Shown: in pieces, positions 52,271 to 62,807 of the stretch
Position numbering within the stretch: the stretch's first letter is position 1
Layout of the letters: each line of letters begins with the position of its first letter
Origin: Diphasiastrum complanatum
Lineage: Eukaryota; Streptophyta; Lycopodiopsida; Lycopodiales; Lycopodiaceae
Length of the DNA stretch: 64,000 nt
Assembly (NCBI GenBank): GCA_029204225.1
Contig: MU831956.1
Location: 30,726 to 94,725 of the forward strand
Direction: 5' to 3'
The notes under the pieces: generated by a model
Seen by the model: the letters and a program-made list of their open reading frames with translations, nothing else
What the model was told of the DNA's origin: nothing
The model's database searches: none
Translations under genes and position numbers: made by a program

Positions 52271-52778
52271 AGTTGGCGCCTACTTGCCATCATTGCTGGG
52301 CATTCCACTCTCACAAAATACCCTTGTTGATGCCAAACTGTTCTTGGAATCACACCTTCAGCACCACAATTGAGGACTAGATACCGCTTGGTGTGCAAAG
52401 AAAGATGTGGATACCCTTGTTTTACCTTTTACTTTGATTGATGATAGACGTGAAGTGCTAAAATGACGTGTTAAACTAAAAGATACCAAGATCTTCCTGA
52501 TGAAGATCTCACAAGGAAAAAGGCATTACAAAAAGCGGATTTAGGGAAACGCCTGATCTACAAAGACAACAATATCCATTTTGTTGAGGCTAAGCATTTA
52601 GTTGAGACAAAATAGATATATTGTGTTTGACTTTCTTAAGTTAGAATATAAAGTTTGAAAATACAAAGTTTGAGTTTGAGATGTCCAATTGTCCCTGGAC
52701 CATTTCATAGTTGATAGTTTTAGTTTCTTTAGCTTGTTGACAACGTCGCTCCATCTTGGGTCCATTATCACGTATGTA
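52271..52778. other. Intron text after LINE tail, partly shared with 38606
   Basis: The first 28 bp match the sequence that follows the tail at 38605. The rest, to 52778, shows no domain. Confidence 0.5.
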
Positions 52779-52823
52779 CTTTCTCTCGTCTTATATGCCT
52801 TTTGGCATGAAAAGACATTGATA

Positions 52824-52893
<70 letters not shown>
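52779..52893 (+). mobile_element. Short LINE 3' end with CT tail
   Basis: Plus strand: CTCGTCTTATATGCC begins the conserved part, hairpin ATGCCTTTTGGCAT at 52795-52808, GACATTGATAAAGC, then (CT)n at 52827-52893. Only about 50 bp of LINE body. Confidence 0.82.
52795..52808 (+). other. LINE 3' hairpin ATGCC-TTTT-GGCAT
   Basis: Plus-strand copy, before GACATTGATAAAGC. Confidence 0.85.
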
Positions 52894-52898
<5 letters not shown>

Positions 52899-53907
52899 CG
52901 CCCTGGCTCCCTCCACTCCATCCCCCTCAACTTCAAATCACATGCGTCTTCTCAAGGAGAAGACCACAAACAAATTCAGAATCAGATGATGTTGACAATG
53001 ATGATGGCACACCTACATATAGAGACCAGAGACTCATTTAACGCATATTGCAATCAGAGCTACTCCTATCTTGAGGGCACACATCTGTTGGGTGTAGTCC
53101 TTCATGGTGAGCAGCCCCTCCGCCTGTCAAAAGGGGTTAGAACACTAAGATAGAGCTCTAACTTTCATCTAGTTGTATATTTGGTAGTTTCTACTTGAAC
53201 AAAAACTCACCCTTCCCCACTAACTCAATCCACCTAATTAATCCACATAAGTAAAGAGATAGGAGAGAAATAGAGAGAAAGAGAGGGGGGGGGGGAGGGG
53301 GAGGTTAGCTCACATGCTCTTGCTACTATTCTAATGTAGGAACAAATAAAAACTCATAAACAATGAACAAGGCAAAAGCATAAAGAATAGCAAGCATTCA
53401 CAATGGCATTAGAACTACAAGCAAAAGCACATGAGGATGTTTCAAGTCTCCAAAGTGGTAGAGTTTCTTCCTCTCAATTAAGCATGAAAAATGTGTACAA
53501 GAGGTGCCTTTTTATTCTTGGGGAGGCCCGTGCCCCTTTGCTACTATTGGCTATTGAAAGTTGCAAGGATTGCAATCCAAGCCCGTCAAGGCAACAGAAA
53601 ATATCTAATAGTGCAAAGTAGCACATTTCACCTACCACCATTTGACTATAGCTCAAACTTAGAACTATGTAGCTTAGACTTGCGTTTTCTCCTATTATTT
53701 TATTTACAAGGCTCAAGTTTATTTTATTCTAAGTTACAACATTTACACTTTACAAATGTGCTCAGTGGGTTGTGGGCTTACACGCGCAGGATGCCATGAT
53801 GCTCGCACCTAATTTAATCTCTACAATTTTATTTTTATTTTTTTTGATGGGCCCATTTATTTCTGTACAAGTATTTCCCACAACAAGGCGCCCGACCTGA
53901 ATTAGTG
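52894..53907. other. Intron text, a short G tract, nothing coding
   Basis: About 1 kb after the LINE tail. A G-rich run lies at 53284-53300 and a T-rich run at 53828-53850. No domain seen. Confidence 0.45.
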
Positions 53908-54385
53908 CTAGTCCCTCGGCACTGGAGCTCCGGCTTTGGCTTTGGATAGTTCTTGTGTAGCCATTTGTCGGTATTGATCGAACTTGGCCTGATAGCCTAC
54001 CAGTGTCTTCTTATATAGGTCCACCCGCTGAGTCACATATGCGGCTTCATGCGGGGTGAGCGGATGTGTGGTGGGCACTGGCTGGGCGTGCCATTCGTTG
54101 TGTTCCATCTGTAGAGCACCTACCTCCACTACTAGCCGTGAGTCTTTTGATTGAGCCACCTGGAGTTGGGCTTGTGGGCTGTAGTCGTGGCTTTCTGAAC
54201 TTTGGCAGCAGCATCCAGCACCGACTTGTACAGTGCCTTTATATAGTCCTGAAGTGCTACCTCATGTTGTTCTAACTTCAGGACTTTGGCCTTTTCTGCT
54301 TCGGTATGCTGTTGCGCCACTTGAAAGTCTTATTTGAGTTGATCCAACTTGGCGCACAGTTTGGTGTTGTTGGTAGCCAGGGTGA
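53908..54385 (-). pseudogene. Coiled-coil frame behind a copia gag start
   Basis: Minus strand, with one or two frameshifts: QQHTEAEKAKVLKLEQHEVA, LQDYIKALYKSVLDAAAKVQ, then VGALQMEHNEWHAQPVP, ATYVTQRVDLYKK-like and FDQYRQMATQELSKAKA, ending PVPRD-stop at 53908. Strongly helical with heptad spacing. I do not recognise the family. It lies directly downstream of the copia gag start at 54577, where the gag core and zinc knuckle would be expected. It may be a captured sequence, or an unusual gag. Confidence 0.4.
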
Positions 54386-54577
54386 CTACACATACTCCCG
54401 CAACTCTCTGTCAGTGGTAGGAGGTATCTCGACACCTGTGATGATCTCCCAATATTCTCTATCTTGGAGAATATTTTGCATCTTGAACTTCCATATGTTG
54501 TAGTTCGTTCCATCTAGCTTGCTAGACTCTAGCAACACAGCGTCATTCAATCCTGCCATTATATTGATCTGCAACAA
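54386..54577 (-). pseudogene. copia gag N-terminus
   Basis: Minus strand frame MLQINIMAGLNDAVLLESSK then LDGTNYNIWKFKMQNILQDR and EYWEIITGVEIP. LDGTNYxIWKFKMQ is the typical start of a Ty1/copia gag. The real start may be MAGLND at 54559. The frame is open to 54386 and then passes into coiled-coil text in another frame. Confidence 0.82.
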
Positions 54578-54609
54578 ATCTCGGATCTACCAACAATCTG
54601 ATTGTCAAA

Positions 54610-54825
54610 GACTGTGAATCTTTCGTGAATCTGTCGCAAATCTATCACCAATCTCGAATCTTTCACGAATTATTCTCGAATCTGTCGCAAATCTTGAATC
54701 TGTCGCGAATCTGTCGCCTTTCGCGAATCTTTCGCCTTTCGCAAATCTTTCGCGAATCTGTCACCTTTCGCAAATTTGTTGCCTTTCGCGAATCTTTCAC
54801 CTTTCGCGAATCTTTCGCGAACAAT
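54610..54825. repeat. Short tandem repeats (TTTCGCGAATC type)
   Basis: About 15 imperfect units of 11-18 bp built from GAATCT, TTCGC and TCGCAAATC. It lies in the leader between the copia primer-binding site and gag. Confidence 0.85.
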
Positions 54826-55030
54826 AAACTTTTGAGTCTATAGACAGCAACAATCCAGAAGCGATCAACCTGTCAGAAACTGTCACGAACAATTATGGCG
54901 GGCAGGCAGCGATCAGTAGTCCAAAATCTTTGATTCCAGTGGACTGCTTCCAACAGTAGTCCAGTTCAACAGCTCCTCCAATCAGATCTGGTTGCAACCC
55001 TGCAAACAAACTCTCTCTCTGACAAACCTT

Positions 55031-55043
55031 CGCTCTGATACCA
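55031..55043 (-). promoter_or_regulatory. Primer-binding site of the copia fragment
   Basis: CTTGGTATCAGAGCG on minus, matching the initiator tRNA-Met complement, next to the LTR. Confidence 0.85.
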
Positions 55044-55045
55044 AG

Positions 55046-55454
55046 TCAAAATTTGAGATACAAATTCTAGATGGAGATACTAGTCCTACTAGCACTCACA
55101 GAAAACCAAGCATAGAGAACTGAGCAAATGCTCTAGCTCATTGAATTGAATGGAATAATTGAGGTGGGGCGTCAGTCTTCTTATATTGTTTCTCTAATGA
55201 TTGATAAAAGCTAATGAGCCTAAAGTAAATAGCAAAATAGCAAAAGCAATTTACTAATAATACTACCTATATATGGTAAGAACTAAAAATGAACTTCTAA
55301 GTACTACAAGAGATCCTAATCTATTTGTAGTGTGCCCACCTACATGCATAAGCATTAAAAATGAATTTATTATAAATAGAATGGCCCCTAGAAATAGCAC
55401 GCAGGCATGGCCAAACTATCATTAAGGGGTATCAAATAAACATTAATTTCTAAC
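55046..55454 (-). repeat. 5' LTR of the copia fragment (about 410 bp)
   Basis: Minus strand: starts TGTTAGAAATTAATG and ends AAATTTTGA before the primer-binding site. No second copy, so the exact borders are inferred. Confidence 0.6.
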
Positions 55455-55539
55455 ACTCGGGTAGGGAGGAGTCCAAGAATGGTGCAATGGTAGTAGAGGC
55501 TTGGCGATGAGATGGTTTTGGTTTATCACCAAAGACAAT

Positions 55540-55958
55540 TCCGATAGTAGCGAGGGATCCTGGGTTCACAAGCACTCGATGCGACCAATATTGTGCTGCT
55601 GTGACATTGGGAACAGCTTCAATTTTTCCTCAAGAGTATGTTCTCCATAGATTTCGCACGCATGTTTGTAGATCTGGAGGAATCTGATGGGATCTGTTGA
55701 TCCATCATATTTTGGCATCTCAAGAATAGGTGCCCTCCGGATTGCTTGCAAGGGTACGCCAGGTATGGGTTGTTCCATAGGATCCATTTCAGCAGGTCCT
55801 GCTTCAACTTCACCTAGTACAACTGCAACTCTTGGTAGATTTTGTGCTTGGTTTCCGATTCTTTGGTACTGATCGTCCTGATCTGAGATTCGTTGATTAT
55901 TGAGATGCTTTGGCTCTTCATGGGAGAACAGAGCTCCATTGCTTGTAGGGCTTTGCAT
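55540..55958 (-). pseudogene. gag N-terminus of another Ty3/gypsy element
   Basis: Minus strand: MQSPTSNGALFSHEEPKHLN, then APILEMPKYDGSTDPIRFLQ and YKHACEIYGEHTLEEKLKLF. The block KYDGSTDPxxFLQxYxxAC is typical of Ty3/gypsy gag. It breaks off next to the copia LTR at 55454. Confidence 0.65.
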
Positions 55959-56214
55959 ATGATTGTCTTTGGTGAACTTTTAGTATTATTTAAGGGGATT
56001 GTCTATTGTTCCATCAATTATGGACTTTTATACTTTATGTGATGCCATATTTGTGAATTTGTTCATAAATGACATACTCATAGCTTTCAATCGTTGATAT
56101 TTATTAGGGCATAATGATTCCATTATGCTTATCAAAAAGAAAGGAAAACTTGTGAGAATAGAATAAAAACTAAGATGATTTTCCCTTGGCTCTAATTGTG
56201 TTTGAAATCATAAA

Positions 56215-56342
56215 ATTTTCAGATTGCAACAATATTGTGCAGCAGATGCGTAGCATGTGTTCCAAACCATCAACGGAGATTTTCAGATTGCAACAATATT
56301 GTGCAGCAGATGCATAGCATGTGTTCCAAACCATCAACAGAA
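56215..56342. repeat. 64-bp tandem duplication in the USP intron
   Basis: Two copies of a 64-bp unit beginning ATTTTCAGATTGCAACAATA, three mismatches or fewer. It ends 54 bp from the USP exon at 56397. Confidence 0.92.
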
Positions 56343-56396
56343 CCTATCATGAATGTCAATAATAGTCTCTTAGAACACTCGTTATCGTGGAAATAC

Positions 56397-56496
56397 CTGC
56401 AGTAATTTTCAAGCTTGCATTTTGCAAAGCTAGGATGCTTTCAATATACAAGTGTAAAAAACAGGTCCTTGTTGTTATCTCAGATGGCAAAGCAAC
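56397..56496 (-). CDS. USP: USP exon (most upstream in window), VALP...YIESILALQ segment
   Basis: This exon encodes 33 codons plus one base, starting VALPSEITTRTCFL and ending with the YIESILALQNAS helix. In plant USP this stretch follows the nucleotide-binding loop (GGLGERLGY...GIK) directly. The acceptor reads TTTTGCAG before GTTGCT, and the donor is GCAG followed by GTATTT. The last base is completed by the exon at 37833, across an 18.6-kb intron. The preceding exon, which should hold the glycine-rich loop, was looked for up to 64000 and not found, so the upstream intron exceeds 7.5 kb. A 64-bp tandem duplication lies 54 bp downstream in the intron. Confidence 0.92.
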
Positions 56497-57640
56497 CTGC
56501 AAAAGGACGCATTTTAAGCTAAGTACAATTATGAAATACTGTAAAACTTTACACAATAAGAGTCCTTATCATTAAACCAAACACAATTTGTTCATGCAAA
56601 GAGAGAACATATAAGAGACAATTTCAAGAATATAACCCTACTACAAAGAGTAGCGACTTTGCGTCTTTTTTTCTCCAAACACAATCTCCTCTCATGTTGT
56701 ACATTGTCTTAAACGATAAACATGAAGAAATGCATTGTATTGACCTTGATGCATGTTCATGTCATTAATTACAAAAATCGTATGTAGGATAATGTCATCA
56801 AGTAGCACAATGGTCATAATTGGGTTAGTTGAAACAAATTTAAAAGTACATGGTATGGAGACCACCATTTTACTCATGTAGGGCCCAATGCTGTGTTTTT
56901 AGTAGCTTCGAATTCTTCAGTTGTACGATATAAACTACAAAGAAGCTCATAGATTAGGTACAATTTCACAAGGCTAAAATCCCTAATTGGAACTCTAGAA
57001 CTTATGTCCAAACTTAGTCTGCTTTCTTATGTTGGGATCTGAGCACTAAAGAGTACACTGTGAATTTTCTGAATTTAGAACAATGATTGATTGTACTAAT
57101 CAATCTACAAGAGGTATCGATTGTCAAATCAAAGGATTCATCAAGTTCAATTGACTAGATACTGATCTACAAGCAAATCACTAACTATTTAGCAAGATCA
57201 ATGAATGTAACATCACAAATCTATCAAGGGCGGCGTCACACGTGTGGAAAACAGTCACTGTACGGATTGTGACCAGAGAGCAAAGTACTTTTAGTTATGA
57301 TAGCATTCCAAGCATAAAAACACAATCTAATGTGGCAATCTCAAGCAAATTGCCAGAATGGAAATCTCTTATCAACTTCTCATTAGATTTGGTGATCTCT
57401 TTATAGATCAAGTACATGAACGACCTGTATACTGGTCCAGCAGGTCTTCACACGTGTGGGGAGTGCCACATCATGTAGATCCACCAATAGGAGCAAGATA
57501 TGCCCATAGATCAAAGTTGACTTATCCTACTAGCTAGAATCCAAATGCTAGTCTCCACAAAAAGAGGGAATCTTCCCTATAAATTAGGATCTAGGAGAAT
57601 ATATCTAGTACATCCAGATCCACACGTGTGAACAAACATC
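56497..57640. other. USP intron sequence upstream of the first visible exon
   Basis: About 1.1 kb. The exon with the nucleotide-binding glycine-rich loop was searched for here and not found. No element recognised. Confidence 0.5.
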
Positions 57641-57990
57641 TTGACATGTGGGAGCATTTACTCATTCACATGGAAGTGACCAAAATGACTTTTTCTTAGA
57701 CTCTATTCATGTGAGATCTCAATATGAATCTAGATCTCAAGATCAACATATTACATCAAGTTTCAAAACAAGCTCACTTTATTCCTATACGAAGCACCAT
57801 ACAACCAAGCGATGTGCTCATTTGTTTTATGAAAGATTTCCACTTACATGGCCTTCCTAGGTTTATCCTTATTGGGATGAGAGCACACTATTTTCCCTCC
57901 AAAACTTCTACCTCCCTTCATTTTCAAACTCTACTTTTAGGGTCTAGCCCAGTACCTAAAGACATACTAGTTGTGGGCTATTTCTAGTAT
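57640..57990 (+). pseudogene. Ty3/gypsy integrase core fragment
   Basis: Plus strand: after a frameshift, KQAHFIPIRSTIQPSDVLIC, FMKDFHLHGLPRFILIGMRA and HYFPSKT. This matches the integrase core (KxAHFIPI...LHGLPxxIVSDRD) with the second catalytic aspartate lost. Nothing else of the element is nearby in the same orientation. Confidence 0.7.
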
Positions 57991-58313
57991 ATAACTCCCC
58001 AACTTTTAAAAACATGGCTTACAAAAAAATTACGCTAAAAAACTAGAAGAAAGGCCCCAAGCAATAGCTTTGGTAATAGCCAATCATCAAACTAGCTCAA
58101 CAGGAAATGAATGCACCAATGGAGATATTGAAGGAGAGGACATACAATGTCACAACAAGTATTCCATTAGCAACACACAAAATTCATAAAGCATAGTACA
58201 TCAACTGTAAATCTTGTTGTAAACATATCTCTAATGTAATGAACAACATGATGCTAATGTAAATTAGCTCGCTCATGTAATTGACATAGAAATAAGCTGA
58301 CGTTGGAACTCAC

Positions 58314-59045
58314 TCAAGCCACTTTAATAGCCCAAGAATGGCGGAAAAAAAGTGTCGTCATGTAGGACCCCAACAAGTGAGACATCCAAAGGAACTCGAA
58401 TAGCCCAGAAACCATAGGAAAAGGATGGCTTGGCAGCAAGCAATATGCAGCAACCAAGAATGCCAAGAAACATAAAGCATACGTAGAGCATCTTGACAAA
58501 CAATAACTGGAATGGACATGTGCAGCAAGCCAAGGTATTCGCAATGTCCAAGAAAGTATAGCAATATTCAAGAAAACGAAGTCAATTCTCCGAGGAATCC
58601 ATAAAGCCCAAGAGAGTATAGCATCGGCATTGACTACATCAAACTCATATATAAAAGCACAAAGATACCAAAGGAGACATGGATACTCATCTAGAAAAAT
58701 CTCAGCAAAATAAGCTGCATCGAGCATCTGAAAAACATCCTTTGCAGGAATTGTAGAAGTCGCAATAGGACCAGCCAGTGCTATAGAAGTAAAGCTAGAG
58801 AATGAAACAAGACCATTACAAAATGTGGAACACTCTGACATATATAGAGCTACTAGATGAGCAGGGAAATTATTTGAAAGAGCAACCATAGGACTAGCTG
58901 TATCGAAATAATGAGCATAGGCTACAACATCTATAGCAAGGCACTCAGGACCAGGAATAGGAGCAGCACCAAGGTGCTCAAGATCAGCAGGAAAGCATAC
59001 AATAGCATCCACAACAACATCAAAGAATACTATATCAGGTAACAC
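58314..59045 (-). other. 243-codon open frame, unrecognised
   Basis: A long open frame from MLPDIVFFDVVVDAIVCFPA, rich in F, L, A and S with stretches that look hydrophobic. It contains an imperfect internal repeat (ILSWALWIP and ILSWTLRIP). It lies directly downstream, in the same sense, of a gypsy reverse-transcriptase remnant. It may be decayed element sequence read in a stop-poor frame. No family is recognised and no start signal is evident. Confidence 0.2.
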
Positions 59046-59800
59046 GAAATGGGAGAACTCGAAACTTGTAAAGACTTGTCAACGTACGAAAAGTTGTTTT
59101 GGACTCACTGCTGAGATGAATACAAATTTAATGGTAGCCAGAATGTAAATCAATCTAAAAAAATATCTTGGCATGGTCTAACTGATTCAAATAAATCATC
59201 CATGTGGGTAATCTGGTACTGATTATGAATAATGAGGCGATTGAGGCTTGGTAATCAATACACATGTTTAGTGCCATATTCTTATTAACAAGTTAAACAG
59301 GAGCTCCACAAGGACTCTGACTAGAAACAATGCAGCCATTCTTTAGAAGATCAAAAACTTGACGTTGGACCTCGGCTTGTTCAGAATGAGACATAAAATA
59401 AGGAGCTTGAAAAGTAGGGGTAGGCACCAAGAACAAGATCAATACAATGGTTGATAGAAGGTAAAGGTGGTAAGGTAGAGAGGGTTCAACAAAAACCGAC
59501 TGATATGTCATGGGTAAGTAAAAATAGCTGAAGGAATAGGACCAGGAGTAGGGGATGTAGTGGCAACTTGGACACATGAAAGAGCGGCACAATGAGCCTT
59601 AGGGAGGCTACGCATAATGATAAGGTTATAATCAGCAATCGAATCAATACCAAGAAAAAGATAAGGAGAATTATCAACTAGGACAGAGATACGCTGTTCA
59701 GCCAGGTTGATAGTAATTTCTCCTAAAAACCAATCAGCACCGGAGATTAAATTGTACCACTCAATAGGAATAATATAAAAGTCAGCATGTGAAGAGAAAC
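59046..59800 (-). pseudogene. Ty3/gypsy protease end and reverse-transcriptase start
   Basis: Minus strand, several frames: SVLVDNSPYLFLGIDSIADY and NLIIMRSLPKAHCAALSCVQ (protease to reverse-transcriptase linker), LPSINHCIDLVLGA, QAEVQRQVFDLLKNGCIVSS, QSPCGAPV and, after a stop, CIDYQAS near 59250. It resembles elements A and M in this part. It ends against a LINE at about 59830. Confidence 0.65.
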
Positions 59801-59829
59801 TACCTAACTCGGGGCACCCCGAATGTGCT

Positions 59830-60334
59830 TACTGAAACAGATTTTCTCAAGACTAACTAGCGAAGCATGACCCTTCCACAGTGCTCTAGCGGCGTGTCTC
59901 ATACTGAAACCAGGACCGGTGAAGGATGTCCCCCAATAACTATATAAGAGGATACCACCCTCAAGTGGTTTGTCCTCCTAGAGTGAACACCTACCGCTGC
60001 ATAAAGGTCATGGAGGTATTAAAGATCATAATCTGGGTTTTCTTGGTATGCACAGTAAAACCAAATAGGTCTCTTAAAACTTATAATGTATCCAAGTGTC
60101 TCTGCAACCCCACACTAAAAGAAGAAAGCAATCCCACATCATCAGCATAAAGTTAAAGGGAAATGAGCATATCACCGAGCCTGCATCCAATACCACCATC
60201 CTGGTAAATAGCTTTCTCAAGTTCATCAATATACAAGCCAAAAAGTGTGGGGGAGAGGGAACAACCCTGCTTCACCCCAATCATACTCCTGAATCTCTCA
60301 AAGAGAACCCCTTCCGATCTGAAGCATCCCCAAC
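59830..60334 (-). mobile_element. LINE, left part (reverse transcriptase), split by a gypsy element
   Basis: Minus strand: GVKQGCSLSPTLFGLYIDEL, GCRLGDMLISL, LYADDVGLLSSFSVGLQRHL and IMIFNTSMTFMQ. It is in sense with, and likely the continuation of, the LINE part at 63049-63610: both edges of the gypsy element carry GTTGG. The 3' end is lost near 59830. Confidence 0.8.
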
Positions 60335-60520
60335 TGTCAGGTTCTCCCTGATCTTCCAACTGACACCCATCCAAACATGCACTGATCACCACAAATTTCC
60401 AACCTTCTGATTCCCTGTAAGCACATAGCATCAAACACAAACAGTGGAGCTAGCTGCATAGTCTCCTCCCAACCTTTGCTGCATAGATTATGATGAAATG
60501 CCTCTCTCTAGGCTCACTTA
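60335..60520 (-). repeat. Truncated 3' LTR of the small gypsy element
   Basis: Matches 62808-63004. It ends CCTGACA in element sense. The match stops at TAAGTGAGCC, where reverse-transcriptase text follows. Confidence 0.85.
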
Positions 60521-61345
60521 CTGTAACATATCGGTCAAGGTGCAGCTACATGTGAATAATTCTTCACACAACCTTAAAAAGCCTCTTAGTGTCGTCAAGT
60601 CTGTAGGAACAAGCCATGCAAGAACAACAACAACTTTCTGAGGATCCGTTTTTATCCGATCCGTTGGCACTATAAAACCCAAATATGTTATTTCTTTTTT
60701 AAACAATTCACTTTTATTATCATTAGCAAATAATGTGTTTTCAGTCAAAGTTGATAACACAGTCCTAAGGTGATTAACATGCATCATTACAACTATAAAC
60801 AAGTATGTCTTCAACAGTATTAACCACAAACTTGCCCATAAACGGTCCTAAGCACATCGTTCATCAACATCATAAATGTTGTTGGGGTGTTAGTCAATCC
60901 AAAGGGCATAACTAAAAATTCATAGTGTCCAAAACGAGTCCGGAAGGCAACCTTATGCACATCCTCTTCTCAGACTCTCACCTGGTGGTAACCACTCTTC
61001 AGGTTAATTTTGCTAAACATTGTAGCACCATGGAGGGCATCCAAATCCATACGTGGGCATAAGATATTGATGCTTAACAATAATCTTGTTCAAGCCTCGA
61101 TAATCCACACACATTCTCCAAGACCCCTCCTTTTTATACCAGAATGATCGGAGAGGCAAAGGGGGAGAAGCTAGGTCTCACTTGCCCTTTGGCAAGATAG
61201 TCCTCAGTCATGCTTCTGACCTCTTCCTCCTCCTTCAGACTCATTCTATAAGGTGGTCTATTAACAGGAGATGATCCAGGAATTAATTCAATTCTATGCT
61301 CCACATTTCTCTTAGGGGGGTAAAATAGATTGGAGTTCATTCATG
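60521..61345 (-). pseudogene. Reverse transcriptase of the small gypsy element
   Basis: Minus strand: NVEHRIELIPGSSPVNRPPY, MSLKEEEEVRSMTEDYLAKG, FSPFASPIILV, then frame breaks, [12 protein letters not shown]-like text near 60900, and TYLGFIVPTDRIKTDPQKV. The catalytic pair cannot be placed because of frame breaks near 60830. The protein is close to that of the chromovirus at 39798-47341 (both have NVEHRIELIPG and MSLKEEEEVR). Confidence 0.8.
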
Positions 61346-61859
61346 AACACATCCATAAACTCCTCCCTAATTTGGTGATCTGGGTTCTTAGTAAGGTTAG
61401 TTTGTTCTTGACATACATCAGGACTCACAAGCAGGAACTGACATATGATACAAGAAGCAAAATACAAGCACTTTACAATGAACCTTACGCAACCTGCGTC
61501 GCCATGATCAAAGGTCCTGGAGGCACATCAGGCTCTCCACACAAGGAATGAATCTTAACATCGTGCTTGTGTATCCAAGCAATAAGGTTTCTTAGCCACA
61601 TGCCAACAGATTCCCAGCACCACATCAAAGCGAGCCAAACGTGTAATCTCAAAATCTAACTCCTCAGCAATAGCTCATGAATGGTTAGAGGCATACCCAC
61701 AACCCTGGCAAGCCCACACTTTTGCACCCTTTCCATCAACCATTTCGACTGTGTACTGGTACAGGGATGGTTGTGTGCTCACTCTTAACCGTTTAATCAA
61801 AGCAGAGTTAATGACGTTATGTGAGGACCCAGTGTCCAAATAGAATCAAAACATCTCTA

Positions 61860-62567
61860 CCACGCAGCTATCCACGCATAACAATCAAACAACTGCAAGG
61901 AAAACTGATGCCCGTGTTGCACCGCTCTCGATAATTGTGGCAAAGGAACCGATAATTGGACGTCCACCCTTTGCCTTTTGAGACGCCCGCACCATTACTC
62001 TTTTTAGCACCTGAATCTGCTCTTGCAAGGATTGAACTTCCAATTTTAGACTTTCGTTTCCACCAAGGTTGAAACCCTCCTGCAGTAGGCGTCTTAGACT
62101 CCTTGGCCTTTTTTCCATCTTCATGATATAGGGCCATCTGCAAAGCCCTGTGGAGGCTTGGAGCCTGCTCCTTTCTTACGAAAGACCGAAGGCTTTCACA
62201 CAAGCCCTCCACAAAATGAAACACCTGTAGAAACATCGGCACCTCCTCAGGTATCTGCATCAGTGCCTCCCTATATTTGTCCGCATACTCTTGTACAGAC
62301 GCATTGCTTGTTTGAAACTGGTTTATGCTTGCATCGCCTGGTTTTTCTTGTCCAAGGCACCCAATTCTCCGTAAACATATGTTTGAACTCTTCCCAAGTT
62401 GCAGACACTAGATTATCCTTCTCAATTTTGTGCCACCAATGTTGTGCAATCTCTTGTAGTCGATATGTGGCCTCCACAATCTTTTGATCATCATCCTCAA
62501 TGCCACACATCTGAAAAGCCTTTTCCCACTTTAGTATCCAATAGAGGTCGAAATTATCAGCAAACAA
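61860..62567 (-). pseudogene. gag of the small gypsy element
   Basis: Minus strand: FDLYWILKWEKAFQMCGIED, YRLQEIAQHWWHKIEKDNLV and WEEFKHMFTENWVP, then after a frame break PEEVPMFLQVFHFVEGLCES and APSLHRALQMALYHEDGKKA. The zinc knuckle is blurred (CHNYRERCNTG). The protease lies in broken frames between 61345 and 61860. Confidence 0.75.
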
Positions 62568-62807
62568 GGGTTTCTGATCATCGAAACCCCCTCCAACAAA
62601 TCACACCAGGACTATGTTTGATTGGATATTTGACGGTTTTCCAGCTCAGAAATTGTTCTTACTGTAGCGCTGGACCCCTAGTTTCTGGCTTCCGAATTCA
62701 CCAAAATTTGTTGCCCTTCTACTGCCACTGATCAGCGATGGTCCCCCTACATGTTGCTGAAATTTTTACACCTCTCTTCCGAACGTAAGCCTTGCTCTAA
62801 TACCAAA

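Larger units (their letters stand above)
6918..56496 (-). other. USP: Interior of a plant UDP-sugar pyrophosphorylase gene (nine exons)
   Basis: USP converts sugar-1-phosphates plus UTP into UDP-sugars and pyrophosphate, in the cytosol, as the last step of plant sugar salvage. Nine minus-strand exons in order give 852 nt, or 284 codons, without a stop, and they match the plant USP family from about residue 150 to 435 of some 610. All introns have GT-AG ends and the phases join exactly (0/1, 1/0, 0/0, 0/2, 2/0, 0/1, 1/0, 0/2, 2/0). Seen intron lengths in gene order are 18563, 1206, 2308, 393, 8296, 348, 17396 and 217 bp. The N-terminal part with the nucleotide-binding glycine-rich loop and the C-terminal third are not in the window. 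The gene is probably functional, because every exon is open and conserved, but expression is not shown here. The family match is from memory of the Arabidopsis protein. Confidence 0.93.
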
